A stretch of DNA of 63,755 bases, taken from positions 1-63,755 of the forward strand of contig JAEUJY010000173.1 in assembly GCA_016794525.1 (NCBI GenBank). Direction: 5' to 3'. A model generated the notes under the pieces. That model was given only the letters and a program-made list of their open reading frames with translations, did not search any database and was not told where the DNA came from. Positions 39,311 to 47,597 of the stretch are shown here, one piece after another (the first letter of the stretch is position 1; every line of letters starts with the position of its first letter). The position numbers were made by a program, and so were the translations under genes. The stretch comes from Myxococcales bacterium. GTDB taxonomy: Bacteria > Myxococcota_A > Polyangia > Haliangiales > Haliangiaceae.

Positions 39311-40090
39311 ATGTGCGAGCTGCTCGGGATGGAGTGCAATGTCCCGACCGACATCGTGTTCTCGTTCGCCGGCCTCGCGGCGCGCGGCGGTCGCACCGGC
39401 CACCACGCCGACGGCTGGGGCCTGGCGCTGTACGAGGGCAAGGCGGCGCGCATCTTCCGCGAGCCGGCGGCGGCGGCCGACTCGCCGCTGGCGCGGTTCG
39501 TCCGCGAGCACCCGCTGAAGACGCTGCTGGCGGTGGCGCACGTGCGCAAGCGCACCCGCGGCCCGGTGTGCCTGGTCAACACCCACCCGTTCGCGCGCGA
39601 GCTGTGGGGGCGGCAGTTCGTGTTCGCCCACAACGGCACGGTCAAGAACGTGCGGCGGCTGAAGCTCGGGCGGTTCCACCCGATCGGCACCACCGACAGC
39701 GAGTACGCGTTCTGCGCGCTGCTCGGCGCGATCGCCGGTGACTTCAAGGCCTACCCGCGGGCGCCGTCGGAGCTGGCCGCCGCGGTGGCCGAGCACGGCG
39801 CGCGGATCGGCGTCGGCGGCACGTTCAACTTCTTGCTCGGCGACGGCACCCAGCTGATCGCGCGCTGCTCGACCCGGCTGCACCACATCGTGCGGCAGGC
39901 GCCGTTCGCGCGGGCGACCCTGGCCGACGAGGACGTCACCGTCGACTTCGCCGCGGTCACGACGCCGAAGGACCGGGTGGCGGTGGTGGCGACCCTGCCG
40001 CTGACCAAGGACGAGCGCTGGATCGCGGCCACGCCCGGCACGACCTGGGTGTTCCGCAAGGGCCGCCTGGCCGCCACGTTCGGCGATTGA
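39311..40090 (+). CDS. Class II glutamine amidotransferase (YafJ-like)
   Basis: 259 residues of the N-terminal-nucleophile amidohydrolase fold. MCELLGMECNVPTDIVFSF has Cys2 as nucleophile after Met removal. HADGWGLALYE, VAHVRKRTRGPV, NTHPFARELWGRQFVFAHNG and TDSEYAFCALLG are the glutaminase signatures. YafJ/EgtC-type proteins hydrolyse a gamma-glutamyl amide; no ergothioneine genes are next to it, so the substrate is unknown. TACAAT upstream supports ATG 39311. Confidence 0.88.
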   Translation: MCELLGMECNVPTDIVFSFAGLAARGGRTGHHADGWGLALYEGKAARIFREPAAAADSPLARFVREHPLKTLLAVAHVRKRTRGPVCLVNTHPFARELWGRQFVFAHNGTVKNVRRLKLGRFHPIGTTDSEYAFCALLGAIAGDFKAYPRAPSELAAAVAEHGARIGVGGTFNFLLGDGTQLIARCSTRLHHIVRQAPFARATLADEDVTVDFAAVTTPKDRVAVVATLPLTKDERWIAATPGTTWVFRKGRLAATFGD

Positions 40091-40104
40091 AGGAACCCAC
40101 CGCC

Positions 40105-41061
40105 ATGCACGTCGTCAGATCATCCATGCGCACCGTGGCACCTCGTGTCGCTCTCGTGGGCTTGCTCGTGGCGCCGTCGCTGGCGGCCGCCGACGTCAGC
40201 ATCGTCAAGGGCGGGCCGCCCGCCGCCGGCAAGGGCCTGGCCGCCGGCGCGCTGGCCGAGGCCGGCAAGGCGATGGGCGTGTGCTGGCGCGCGCCGGTCA
40301 AGGGCGCGGTGCGGGTGGCGGTCGAGGTCGCGGCCGACGGCGCGGTCACCGCCAGCGCGATCAGCAAGGGCGCGGCGGCGCAGTGCGCGGCCGGCATCCT
40401 CGCGGTGTGGACCGTGCCGGGGGGCGCGTGGAAGGGCGAGGTCGAGATCGGCGCGGCGGCGGCGACGCCCGACCTGGCGGCGACGATCCAGCAGCAGCTG
40501 CTCGCGGCCAGCGCGCCGATCAAGGCGTGCCAGGCGCGGGCGCCGGGCAAGGCCGGGTCGGCGGCGATCAAGATGAAGATCGCCAGCGACGGCACGATCG
40601 GCGACGTCGCGGTGACCTCGAAGCTGGGCGCCGAGCTCGACAAGTGCGTGACCCGCGCGGTGGCGGCGATCCAGCTGGCGCCGACCGGCGCCAGCGGCGC
40701 GGTGAGCTACCAGCTGGCGATCGCGTTCTCGGGCAAGGACACCGGCGCGCCGCCGCCGAGCGGGGGCGACGATCGGCCGCCGCCGCCCGACGGCAGCGTC
40801 AGCGGCGCGCTCTCGGCGTCGCAGGTGCAAGCGGCGGTGGGCCCGCTGCGCGATCGGATCGCGAAGTGCGGCGGCAAGGTCGCGGGGCAGCGCGCGCTGG
40901 TGCGCTTCACCGTGCGCGCCGACGGCACGGTGAAGAACATCGTGCTGAAGGAGCCGAGCGGCGTGGCCAAGCTGGACGGATGTATCAAGGACACGCTGGG
41001 CGCGGCGACCTTCGCCAAGGCCGGGGACGAGACCAAGGTGTCCTTGCCGCTGGCCTGGTGA
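40105..41061 (+). CDS. Exported protein with repeated AgmX/TonB-C-like domains
   Basis: 318 residues with a signal peptide (VAPRVALVGLLVAPSLAAA). Three modules follow, each with a Cys near the start and a second Cys near the end: VCWRAPVKGAVRVAVEVAADG, ACQARAPGKAGSAAIKMKIASDG, and KCGGKVAGQRALVRFTVRADG ... LDGCIKDTLGAATF. This is the pattern of the AgmX/PglI C-terminal domain of gliding-motility proteins. A Pro/Asp-rich linker separates the last one. ATG 40105 has GAAGGAA upstream; ATG 40126 would give a shorter signal peptide. Partner and role are unknown. Confidence 0.7.
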   Translation: MHVVRSSMRTVAPRVALVGLLVAPSLAAADVSIVKGGPPAAGKGLAAGALAEAGKAMGVCWRAPVKGAVRVAVEVAADGAVTASAISKGAAAQCAAGILAVWTVPGGAWKGEVEIGAAAATPDLAATIQQQLLAASAPIKACQARAPGKAGSAAIKMKIASDGTIGDVAVTSKLGAELDKCVTRAVAAIQLAPTGASGAVSYQLAIAFSGKDTGAPPPSGGDDRPPPPDGSVSGALSASQVQAAVGPLRDRIAKCGGKVAGQRALVRFTVRADGTVKNIVLKEPSGVAKLDGCIKDTLGAATFAKAGDETKVSLPLAW

Positions 41062-41183
41062 GTGTGGCGCAGGCGCAACGGACGCCTGCGCAACGGCCGT
41101 GACCGCGGCGCGCCGCGGCGATCGTGATCTCGCGGGCTTCGCCGCTGGCGTCGCTGGTACGGGCGATGCACGATCGGGGGGCC

Positions 41184-41582
41184 ATGAAGCCAACCTCGTT
41201 GATCGCGCGTCTGACCATCGCCCTGGCCCTCACCGCATCGACCGGCGCCTGCGTCGTCCGCGGCCACGCCTGGGTGTCCACGCCGGGGGTGGTCATCGTC
41301 GAAGAGGAGCCGCCGCCGCCGCGCCGCGAGGTGATCGTGGTGAAGGCCGGCTACGTGTGGGTCGACGGCCACTGGGAGCGCCACGGCAACCGCTGGGACT
41401 GGCGCCCCGGCTACTACGAGCGCGCCCGCGCCGATTCGGACTGGGTGCCGGGCCGGTGGGAGCGCCGGGGCCGCGGCCACGTCTGGGTCGCTGGCACGTG
41501 GCGCGTGCGCGGCGGCGGTCGCGGGCATGACCACGATCACCACCGCGGCGACGCGCACAACCAGGACCACCGGCGCCGGTAG
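41184..41582 (+). CDS. WxxGxW-repeat lipoprotein (BcpO-related)
   Basis: 132 residues, lipobox STGAC (Cys23). The mature region is a run of short repeats: GYVWVDGHWERHG, DWRPGYYERA, DWVPGRWERRG, VWVAGTWRVRGG, the YxWxxGHW pattern seen in BcpO-related and YXWGXW proteins. The tail is His/Asp-rich (GHDHDHHRGDAHNQDHRR), a likely metal-binding stretch. Probably outer-membrane associated; function unknown. Confidence 0.72.
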   Translation: MKPTSLIARLTIALALTASTGACVVRGHAWVSTPGVVIVEEEPPPPRREVIVVKAGYVWVDGHWERHGNRWDWRPGYYERARADSDWVPGRWERRGRGHVWVAGTWRVRGGGRGHDHDHHRGDAHNQDHRRR

Positions 41583-41588
41583 CGGGCG

Positions 41589-42002
41589 TCAGGCGTCGTA
41601 GTCGCCCGGCTCGAGCAGATCGAGCGACAGCGCCTCGAGTGGGCGCGGGCGCGCGCCGTCACCGATGAACTCGGCTACGGCGCGGCCGCTGGCGCGGGGC
41701 GCGGCGGCGTGGAGCAAGGCGTGGCGAGGCGCGCCGCAGGGCACGGCGCGGAGCTCGTCGCTCGCGGTGACCTGGGCGAGGAAGCGCTGCACGGCGCGGC
41801 TGACCCGCTGGTCGCCGGCGCGCGATAGCATCCGGAAGGTGCGCGGCCACGCGGGCAGCGGCTGGCCCCAGACGAACGCGTGGGCGAGCACCTCGTCGAT
41901 CGCCTCGCGGACGTCGGTGTCGGTGAGGTCGTCGTGGGCGTCGGCGATCGCGTCGAGGTCGTCGAACGGGCGATCGATCGCGGCGGCGAGCGGGCGCGAC
42001 AC
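41589..42002 (-). CDS. Hypothetical small protein
   Basis: 137 residues, soluble, mostly helical, acidic N-terminal half (DDLDAIADAHDDLTDTDVREAIDEVLAHAF), then RTFRMLSRAGDQRVSRAVQRFLAQV and a disordered C-terminus. No family recognised. GTG 42002 is supported by TACAGT eight bases upstream. Confidence 0.55.
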   Translation of the reverse strand: MSRPLAAAIDRPFDDLDAIADAHDDLTDTDVREAIDEVLAHAFVWGQPLPAWPRTFRMLSRAGDQRVSRAVQRFLAQVTASDELRAVPCGAPRHALLHAAAPRASGRAVAEFIGDGARPRPLEALSLDLLEPGDYDA

Positions 42003-42010
42003 GGCGCCGC

Positions 42011-42016
42011 ACTGTA
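42011..42016 (-). promoter_or_regulatory. Candidate leaderless -10 for 41589-42002
   Basis: TACAGT on the minus strand ends eight bases before GTG 42002. Confidence 0.45.
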
Positions 42017-42152
42017 GGCGCGATGCGCGCCGCGGTGGCGCGGTCGCGGCGGCGTGGTTGCGGATCGCAACGTCGATGGCGCCGTGCGTCGGTGGGATCT
42101 CGCGACGTTGGTTCGCGTGAGGCTGGCACGTTGCTTGTAGCGACGTGCCGTC

Positions 42153-43529
42153 ATGAGGCTCGTCGGCGTGCTGTCGATCTCGATCGTGCTGGGCGTCGGC
42201 GTCGCGCGGGCCGTGCCGCTGACGCAGCCGAACGGCGCGCAGATCCCGTCGCAGATGGGGTGCGCCGGCGGTCAGCCGACCGGGCTGGCGGCCGAGCTCG
42301 CGTGCGAATGCACCGGCGGCGCCGGCTGCAACATCGGGCCGGCGTGTCCCTCACCCGGGCCGTGCGTCGTGCCGAACGGCACCTGCGAGACCACGCTGTA
42401 CCACGCGGTCAACGACAACACCTGCATCCCGACCCAGCACACCGGGCTCGACCCGTGGCAGGACGGGGCGCTGACGCCCGAGACGTTCACGCCGACGTGC
42501 GGCCTGACGTTCAAGGTGGTGAGCCGCGGCACCGCGCGGTTCAAGAACGTCTTCGGCTGGTACAACGTCACCGGCAGCCGACCGGCGCCCGATCAGCTGT
42601 ACCCGATGATCGCGTGCGACGCCGCCGAGGGCACCGAGGTGGTGCTCGACGTGCAGCACGATCCGCGGTGGGCCGGCGGCGAGATCGGCTTCTTCCTGGT
42701 GACGCCCGAGCAGCACGGCGCCAGCGGGCAGTGCGCGGGCGGCGACTGCTGCGCGCGGGTCGATCGGCTCGCGACCGAGGGCTACGCCTACTACTCGCAG
42801 CGCTCGCTCAACCCCGATCAGAGCGGCGCGCAGTCGCTGATCCACCTGATCGTCTACGACTCGCAGATCACCGCGCGCAAGTTCTACTTCGCGTGGGAGG
42901 ACACGTACAACGCGGCCAACAACGACTTCACCGACCTGGTCACGGCGGTGACCGGCGTCGAGTGCAGCGGCGGCGGCACGGCGTGCGACACCGGCGAGCC
43001 CGGCATGTGCCAGTACGGCGTCACCCAGTGCGTCGGCAGCGCGATCACCTGCGTGCGCTCGTTCGATCCGGCGGCCGAGCGCTGCGACGGCGCCGACAAC
43101 GACTGCAACGGGATGATCGACGACGTGCCGGGCTGCGAGAACCTGCAGGGCGACTGCGCGACGGTGACCTGCGACGCCGGCTACATCTGCCACCAGGGCG
43201 CGTGCGTCGACGCGTGCCAGGGCGTGACGTGCGGCGCCGGGCTGGCGTGCCTGTCGGGCGTGTGCCTGCCGGGCTGCAACACCTGCAACGGCGTGGTGTG
43301 CGGCGGCGGGCGGACCTGCGACATGAACTCCGGCGCGTGCGTGGGCGGCGTCGGCCCGGGGCCCGACGGCGGCGTCGACGCCGGGGTGGGTGGTCCCGAC
43401 GCGGACGACGACGTCGACTTCCCGGTCGAGAGCGGCGGCTGCTGCCAGACCGGCGGCGGCGGCGGGGCGGGCGCGCTCGGGCTGGGGGCGGTGGCGGCGG
43501 CGCTGCTGGCGCGGCGGCGGCGGCGCTGA
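42153..43529 (+). CDS. Secreted Cys-rich protein with MYXO-CTERM-like tail
   Basis: 458 residues. Signal peptide (LVGVLSISIVLGVGVARA), then a beta-sandwich with FKVVSRGTARFKNVFGWYNVTG, the DUF4114-type motif, and EVVLDVQHDPRWAGGEIGFFLVT. A putative-metal-binding CDGADNDCNGMIDD motif follows, then five EGF-like CxxxxC repeats (DCATVTCDAGYICHQGACVD). The C-terminus is a sorting tail: GGCCQTGGGGG, a hydrophobic helix (ALGLGAVAAALLA) and five arginines, as in MYXO-CTERM proteins that are cleaved and surface anchored. Ligand unknown. Confidence 0.75.
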   Translation: MRLVGVLSISIVLGVGVARAVPLTQPNGAQIPSQMGCAGGQPTGLAAELACECTGGAGCNIGPACPSPGPCVVPNGTCETTLYHAVNDNTCIPTQHTGLDPWQDGALTPETFTPTCGLTFKVVSRGTARFKNVFGWYNVTGSRPAPDQLYPMIACDAAEGTEVVLDVQHDPRWAGGEIGFFLVTPEQHGASGQCAGGDCCARVDRLATEGYAYYSQRSLNPDQSGAQSLIHLIVYDSQITARKFYFAWEDTYNAANNDFTDLVTAVTGVECSGGGTACDTGEPGMCQYGVTQCVGSAITCVRSFDPAAERCDGADNDCNGMIDDVPGCENLQGDCATVTCDAGYICHQGACVDACQGVTCGAGLACLSGVCLPGCNTCNGVVCGGGRTCDMNSGACVGGVGPGPDGGVDAGVGGPDADDDVDFPVESGGCCQTGGGGGAGALGLGAVAAALLARRRRR

Positions 43530-44096
43530 TCAGCGGCCGAGGGCGAGGGCGAGGGCGCTGAGGGCGGCGAGGAGGGCGGCGAGGAGCGCGATGGCGAGTC
43601 GCGCGCGGCGGCGAGTCGGGGCGGCGGTGGGCGCGGGTAGCGCGGCGCGGATGGCGTCGAGGGCCGCCGGGCCGAGCACGGCGTCGTGGACCAGCGCGAA
43701 GCGGGGCGGCGTCGACGGGACTGGCGCCAGGAACAGCAGCCGGCGCTCGTCGGGGAGGTCGCGCCACGCGGCGGGGACGTCGAGCGCGGGCTCGACGACG
43801 ACGTGGTGGACGTGGCCGAACAGCCCGCTGGCCCGGTCGTGAGCGTCGCGCGCGGCGGCGGCGTTGCTGGGCGCGTCGACCTCGATGATGGGCGGCGGCG
43901 GGTCGAGCGGGGCGCGCAGCCAGGCGAGCACGTGGAAGCGATCGTAGGCCTGGGCGAAGGTGACGGCGGCGTCGGTCGTCGTGAGGGTCGCGATGCGCTG
44001 GGGCGGATCGGCCGGGCAGACCAGCGCGATGGCGGGCGACTCGGCGAGGAGGCGCGCCAGCGAGACGCGGTCGCGCTCGACGTGCAGCATGCCCAT
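43530..44096 (-). CDS. Hypothetical tail-anchored protein
   Basis: 188 residues. A soluble alpha/beta N-terminal part (VSLARLLAESPAIALVCPAD; RRLLFLAPVPSTPPRFALVHD) is followed by an Arg-rich stretch and a single C-terminal membrane helix (ARLAIALLAALLAALSALALALG). No known domain. It ends against the stop of the MYXO-CTERM gene. The next gene upstream on this strand is eight bases or less away, so they may be co-transcribed. Confidence 0.55.
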   Translation of the reverse strand: MGMLHVERDRVSLARLLAESPAIALVCPADPPQRIATLTTTDAAVTFAQAYDRFHVLAWLRAPLDPPPPIIEVDAPSNAAAARDAHDRASGLFGHVHHVVVEPALDVPAAWRDLPDERRLLFLAPVPSTPPRFALVHDAVLGPAALDAIRAALPAPTAAPTRRRARLAIALLAALLAALSALALALGR

Positions 44097-44103
44097 GGCG
44101 GCG

Positions 44104-44541
44104 TCACGGCGACGGCGAGGCCGGCGGCGTCGTCGCGTTGGGGTGGGCGCGGCGCGCGCAGCGGGCGTACATCGCGCCGTAGAAGTTGGGGCCGATGACG
44201 TCGAAGGTCTGGGACGGGCAGGGGGCGCGGGCGTCGAGGGTCCACGAGGCGAAGGCGCGGCCGAAGTTCTCGATCGCGATGCGCACCTTGGCGGCGGGGA
44301 GCGGGACGCAGGACCAGGCCTTGGGGGCGAACGGGAGCCAGGCGCCGCCGTCGACGCGGAAGCGCGGCGGCGTGGGCTTGCGCTGGGCCTCGCGGGCCTT
44401 GCAGCGGGCGACGTCGTCCTCGCCGAGCGACGCGCCCTTGGCGCACGCGGTGAACGCGCGGGCGCGGGGCGGGACGCAGAGGACCGGGTCGGCGGCCGCC
44501 GAGGTGGCGGCGAGGCAGAGGAGGAACGCGGTGGCGCGCAT
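44104..44541 (-). CDS. Small exported Cys-containing protein
   Basis: 145 residues with a signal peptide (ATAFLLCLAATSAAA) and no lipobox. The mature part has five or six cysteines (PVLCVPP, FTACAKG, ARCKAREA, WSCVPLP, APCPSQ, YARCARR) and one beta domain (KVRIAIENFGRAFASWTLDARAP). Function unknown. ATG 44541 is the natural start; the frame extends upstream into the GTCCGG repeat zone without sense. Confidence 0.55.
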   Translation of the reverse strand: MRATAFLLCLAATSAAADPVLCVPPRARAFTACAKGASLGEDDVARCKAREAQRKPTPPRFRVDGGAWLPFAPKAWSCVPLPAAKVRIAIENFGRAFASWTLDARAPCPSQTFDVIGPNFYGAMYARCARRAHPNATTPPASPSP

Positions 44542-44592
44542 GGGCGGAGTCTCCCACGGCGGTGGCGGCGGCGCCCGTCGGGGCGCGTGGGC

Positions 44593-44669
44593 GGCCGGAC
44601 AGCGGCGCGTGTCCGGGAGTGTCCGGGAACGTCCGGAAACCGGACGAAATGGCCGGACGCCGGACAGCG
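44593..44669. repeat. REP-like GTCCGG/CCGGAC palindromic cluster
   Basis: Seven or so GTCCGG or CCGGAC cores within 77 bp, including a perfect hairpin CGTCCGG-AAA-CCGGACG at 44630-44646 with flanking GTGTCCGGGA copies on the left and GGCCGGAC-GCCGGACAGC on the right. It lies directly upstream of the REP-associated transposase, as expected for its cognate repeats. Confidence 0.65.
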
Positions 44670-44725
44670 CGGGCGTTGGGGATCGCGGGGTTGCGGTTGG
44701 CGCGCGGGTTGCTGTGGCGCGGGGC

Positions 44726-45631
44726 GTGTCGTTGCCTCGCGATGTGCTGCCCGGACAGTTCGTGCTGCTGAACCGGCGGTGCACGCAGCGCGAGTTCTTG
44801 CTGCGGCCCGACGACGACGCGAACCAGACGTTCCTGTACTGCCTGGCGGTGGCGGCGGAGAAGTACGGGATCGACGTGATCATCGCGGTGGCGATGTCGG
44901 ACCACCACCACACCGCGCTGTACGATCGGCTCGGGCGGCGGGTCGAGTTCTACGCGTACTTCCACATGCTGCTGGCGCGATCGATGAATGCGCTGCGGCT
45001 GCGGAGCGAGGCGTTCTGGTCGAGCGATCCGCCGTGCGTGGTCGAGCTGGTCGATCGGGCGGCCGTGGTGGAGAAGGTGGTCTACGCCGCGACGAACCCG
45101 GTGAACGCGGGGCTGGTCGAGCGGGCGACCGAGTGGCCGGGGGTGAACACGCTGGCCGACCTGCTCGGCGAGCGGACGATCACGGTGCGGCGGCCGCGCC
45201 ACTTCTTCCGCGAGGACGGCGAGCTGCCCGAGGAGGTGACGCTGAAGATGGTGGTGCCGCCGGAGCTCGGCGACGCCGACGCGTTCCGGCGCGAGGTGGC
45301 CGAGCGGGTCGCGGCGGTGGAGGAGGCGGCGGCGCGCGCGCGGGCCGATGGCGGGCGCGAGGTGCTCGGGGTCGCGGGCGTGCTGGCGCAAGCGTGCGAG
45401 CAGCGGGCGACGACGCCGGACGTGCGCCGCACGCTACGGCCGCGGTTCGCGACGCGCGATCCGGTCGCGGCGCGGGCGGTGATCGCGCGGTTCCGCGCGT
45501 TCCTCGACGGCTACCGGGCCGCGCGGCGCGACTGGCTCAAGGGCCTGGCCGCGGTCTTCCCGGCCGGCACGTACTGGCTGCGTCGCTTCGCCAACGTGAC
45601 CGTCGCGCCGCTGGCCGCCGCGACGACTTGA
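44726..45631 (+). CDS. REP-associated tyrosine transposase (RAYT) with atypical HUH motif
   Basis: 301 residues from GTG 44726 (GTG 44714 is possible). The N-terminal FVLLNRRCTQREFLLRPD, YCLAVAAEKYGIDV, ARSMNALRLRSEAFWSSDPP and KVVYAATNPVNAGLVERATEWPG follow the RAYT/TnpA-REP family. The metal-binding HUH motif is SDHHHTAL (H60-H62): Asp replaces the usual Asn and the middle residue is His. The tyrosine in VVYAATNP is the candidate nucleophile. A ~110-residue C-terminal extension ends ANVTVAPLAAATT. Such proteins process REP palindromes rather than moving freely; GTCCGG palindromes lie just upstream. Confidence 0.8.
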   Translation: MSLPRDVLPGQFVLLNRRCTQREFLLRPDDDANQTFLYCLAVAAEKYGIDVIIAVAMSDHHHTALYDRLGRRVEFYAYFHMLLARSMNALRLRSEAFWSSDPPCVVELVDRAAVVEKVVYAATNPVNAGLVERATEWPGVNTLADLLGERTITVRRPRHFFREDGELPEEVTLKMVVPPELGDADAFRREVAERVAAVEEAAARARADGGREVLGVAGVLAQACEQRATTPDVRRTLRPRFATRDPVAARAVIARFRAFLDGYRAARRDWLKGLAAVFPAGTYWLRRFANVTVAPLAAATT

Positions 45632-45652
45632 ACCGGCAGCCGCCGGGCCGCA

Positions 45653-45673
45653 GCGCGTGCCGTCGGCACGCGC
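45653..45673. terminator. Hairpin after the transposase
   Basis: GCGCGTGCC-GTC-GGCACGCGC is a perfect 9-bp stem with a three-base loop starting 22 bases after the transposase stop. No U-tract, but GC-rich genomes often lack one. Confidence 0.5.
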
Positions 45674-45766
45674 CGTCGCGGCGTGGGCGATCGCGGCGGT
45701 CCGCCGGTGCTGGCCGGCGCGGCGGAGGGGCGCTGGGGGGGGTGGCGGCGCTGGCGGTCCTACGAC

Positions 45767-45820
45767 GTACCCCCGGTCCCGCGAAAAGTACCCCCGGTCC
45801 CGCGAAAAGTACCCTCGGTC
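45767..45820. repeat. 21-bp tandem repeat between transposase and POT gene
   Basis: GTACCCCCGGTCCCGCGAAAA occurs twice head to tail (45767-45787, 45788-45808), with a third partial, diverged copy (GTACCCTCGGTC) to 45820. It ends nine bases before the stop of the transporter gene. Confidence 0.9.
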
Positions 45821-45829
45821 GGTCGGGGG

Positions 45830-47461
45830 TCAGGCGTCCTTGGCGCGGGCGGTCGGCAGGGGAGCGGGGCCGTTGAGCATGCGGCGGACGGGGCCGGCGG
45901 CGGCGAACAGGATGGCGGCGACGACGAGCGCGAAGATCATGACGATGTAGAAGATGCCGCCGGTGCCCCACTCGAGCTTGGTGGCGACCTTGCCGACCTC
46001 GACCTCGGCGCGCCCTGCGATGTACAGGCCGATCGAGATGGCGAGGAACCACACGCCCATGACGAAGCCGGCGAGGCGCTCGGGGGCGAGCTTGTTCATG
46101 ACCGACAGCCCGACCGGCGAGATGCACATCTCGGCGCACGTCGCGAGCGCGTAGTAGCTCAGCAGGTACACCGGGCTCACCAGCTTGCCGTCGTCGATCG
46201 TCGGGATCGCGAAGAACAGCGGCACGAACGCGGCGCCGGCGATGACCATGCCGATCGCGAACTTGTTGACCGAGAACGGCTCGCGGCCGGTCTTGGCCAG
46301 CCACACCCACAGCCACGTGAACACCGGCGCCAGCAGGATCACCCAGCCGGCGTTGACGAACTGCCAGTAGCTCGACGGGAAGTCGATCCCGAACACCGAC
46401 TTCTGGGTGCGCTCCTCGGCGAAGAACGACAGCGTCGAGCCGGCCTGCTCGAAGATGCCGAAGAACGACAGGCACCCGAAGAACAGCACCCCCATCGCCA
46501 GCACCCGGTTCTTCTCGTCGCGGTTGGCCGCGACCACCTTGTACATGATCACGAACACCGCCACCGCGACCGCCGCCAGGCCCACGCCGAAGATGTCGGC
46601 GATCATCGCCTTGTCGAGCGCGATCGGGAACACCGGCCGGCCCTCGACCATCTGCATCGCGAACGCGTACGGCAGCTGCGCGCGGTACACGCCGAACGCC
46701 AGCGTCACCGCCGCGGCCGCCCCGACCACCACCCACGTCAGCATCGGCAGCGGCTTGCGATCGGCGACCGCCGGCCGCGGCGCCGGGTCGCGCCCGGCCG
46801 CGCCGAGGTACTTGCGCGAGCTGGCGAAGGTGACGATGCCCAGGCCCATGCCCACCGCCGCCGCGCCGAAGCCGAAGTGCCACGCGGCGTTGGGGTCGAT
46901 GCCCCACCCGGCGAGCGCGTCGCGGAACGTCGCGCTCTGCGCCAGGAACCCGCACGCGATCGGCGCGAAGAACGCGCCGATGTTGATGCCCATGTAATAG
47001 ATCGAGTAGCCCGCGTCGCGCCGGATGTCGCCCTTGTCGTAGAGCTGGCCCACCAGCGTCGACGCGTTGGGCTTGAGGAACCCGGTGCCGATGATGATGA
47101 GCCCCAGGCCCAGGTAGAACGTCGAGTGCGACGGGATCGCCAGCACGATGTGGCCGGCCATGATCACGTAGCCGCCCAGCAGCACCGCCCGCTGCTGCCC
47201 GAGGTAGCGATCGGCGGCCCAGCCGCCCGGCAGGCTCATCAGGTACACCAGCGCGCCGTACAGCGCGTAGATGATGCCGGCGGTGGCCTTGGTCTCGCCG
47301 AGGCCGCCCTTGGCGACCGGCGTCGAGATGAAGATCACCAGGAACGCCCGCATCCCGTAGTAGCTGAACCGCTCCCAGAGCTCGACGAGGAACAGCGTCA
47401 TCAGCCCCTTGGGGTGACCGAAGAACGCGCGATCATCTGCGGGTGGTGCCGTCGTCGCCAT
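45830..47461 (-). CDS. POT/PTR2-family peptide transporter
   Basis: A 543-residue inner-membrane proton-coupled oligopeptide symporter with about 14 membrane segments. The family signature ELWERFSYYGMRAFLVIFI (the ExxERFxYYG proton/peptide motif) is near residue 25. GTGFLKPNASTLVGQLYDKGDIRRDAGYSIYYMGINIGAFFAP is the PTR2 motif region. FGIFEQAGSTLSFFAEE contains the EQ motif of the C-terminal half. ATG 47461 is preceded by TAGCTT eight bases upstream. It is divergent from the winged-helix gene. Confidence 0.93.
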   Translation of the reverse strand: MATTAPPADDRAFFGHPKGLMTLFLVELWERFSYYGMRAFLVIFISTPVAKGGLGETKATAGIIYALYGALVYLMSLPGGWAADRYLGQQRAVLLGGYVIMAGHIVLAIPSHSTFYLGLGLIIIGTGFLKPNASTLVGQLYDKGDIRRDAGYSIYYMGINIGAFFAPIACGFLAQSATFRDALAGWGIDPNAAWHFGFGAAAVGMGLGIVTFASSRKYLGAAGRDPAPRPAVADRKPLPMLTWVVVGAAAAVTLAFGVYRAQLPYAFAMQMVEGRPVFPIALDKAMIADIFGVGLAAVAVAVFVIMYKVVAANRDEKNRVLAMGVLFFGCLSFFGIFEQAGSTLSFFAEERTQKSVFGIDFPSSYWQFVNAGWVILLAPVFTWLWVWLAKTGREPFSVNKFAIGMVIAGAAFVPLFFAIPTIDDGKLVSPVYLLSYYALATCAEMCISPVGLSVMNKLAPERLAGFVMGVWFLAISIGLYIAGRAEVEVGKVATKLEWGTGGIFYIVMIFALVVAAILFAAAGPVRRMLNGPAPLPTARAKDA

Positions 47462-47469
47462 GGCCGCGG

Positions 47470-47475
47470 AAGCTA
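47470..47475 (-). promoter_or_regulatory. Candidate leaderless -10 for the POT transporter
   Basis: TAGCTT on the minus strand ends eight bases before ATG 47461. Confidence 0.45.
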
Positions 47476-47585
47476 ACACGGCGCCCGCCGGCCCCGGCTG
47501 GCCGCCGGTGGCAGGACTGCGGGCCGCGGTCGCCCCGGGAGCGTCGCCCCTGTCGCAGGGGATCGACGCCAGCCCCGGGGACGCA

Positions 47586-47591
47586 TACGAT
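47586..47591 (+). promoter_or_regulatory. Candidate leaderless -10 for the winged-helix/ATPase operon
   Basis: TACGAT ends six bases before GTG 47598. Confidence 0.5.
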
Positions 47592-47597
47592 CGGCGC

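Noticed and set aside
44593-45820. Transposase region considered as a complete insertion sequence
   Set aside because: No terminal inverted repeats or target duplication; the protein family is REP-associated and the palindromes are on one side.
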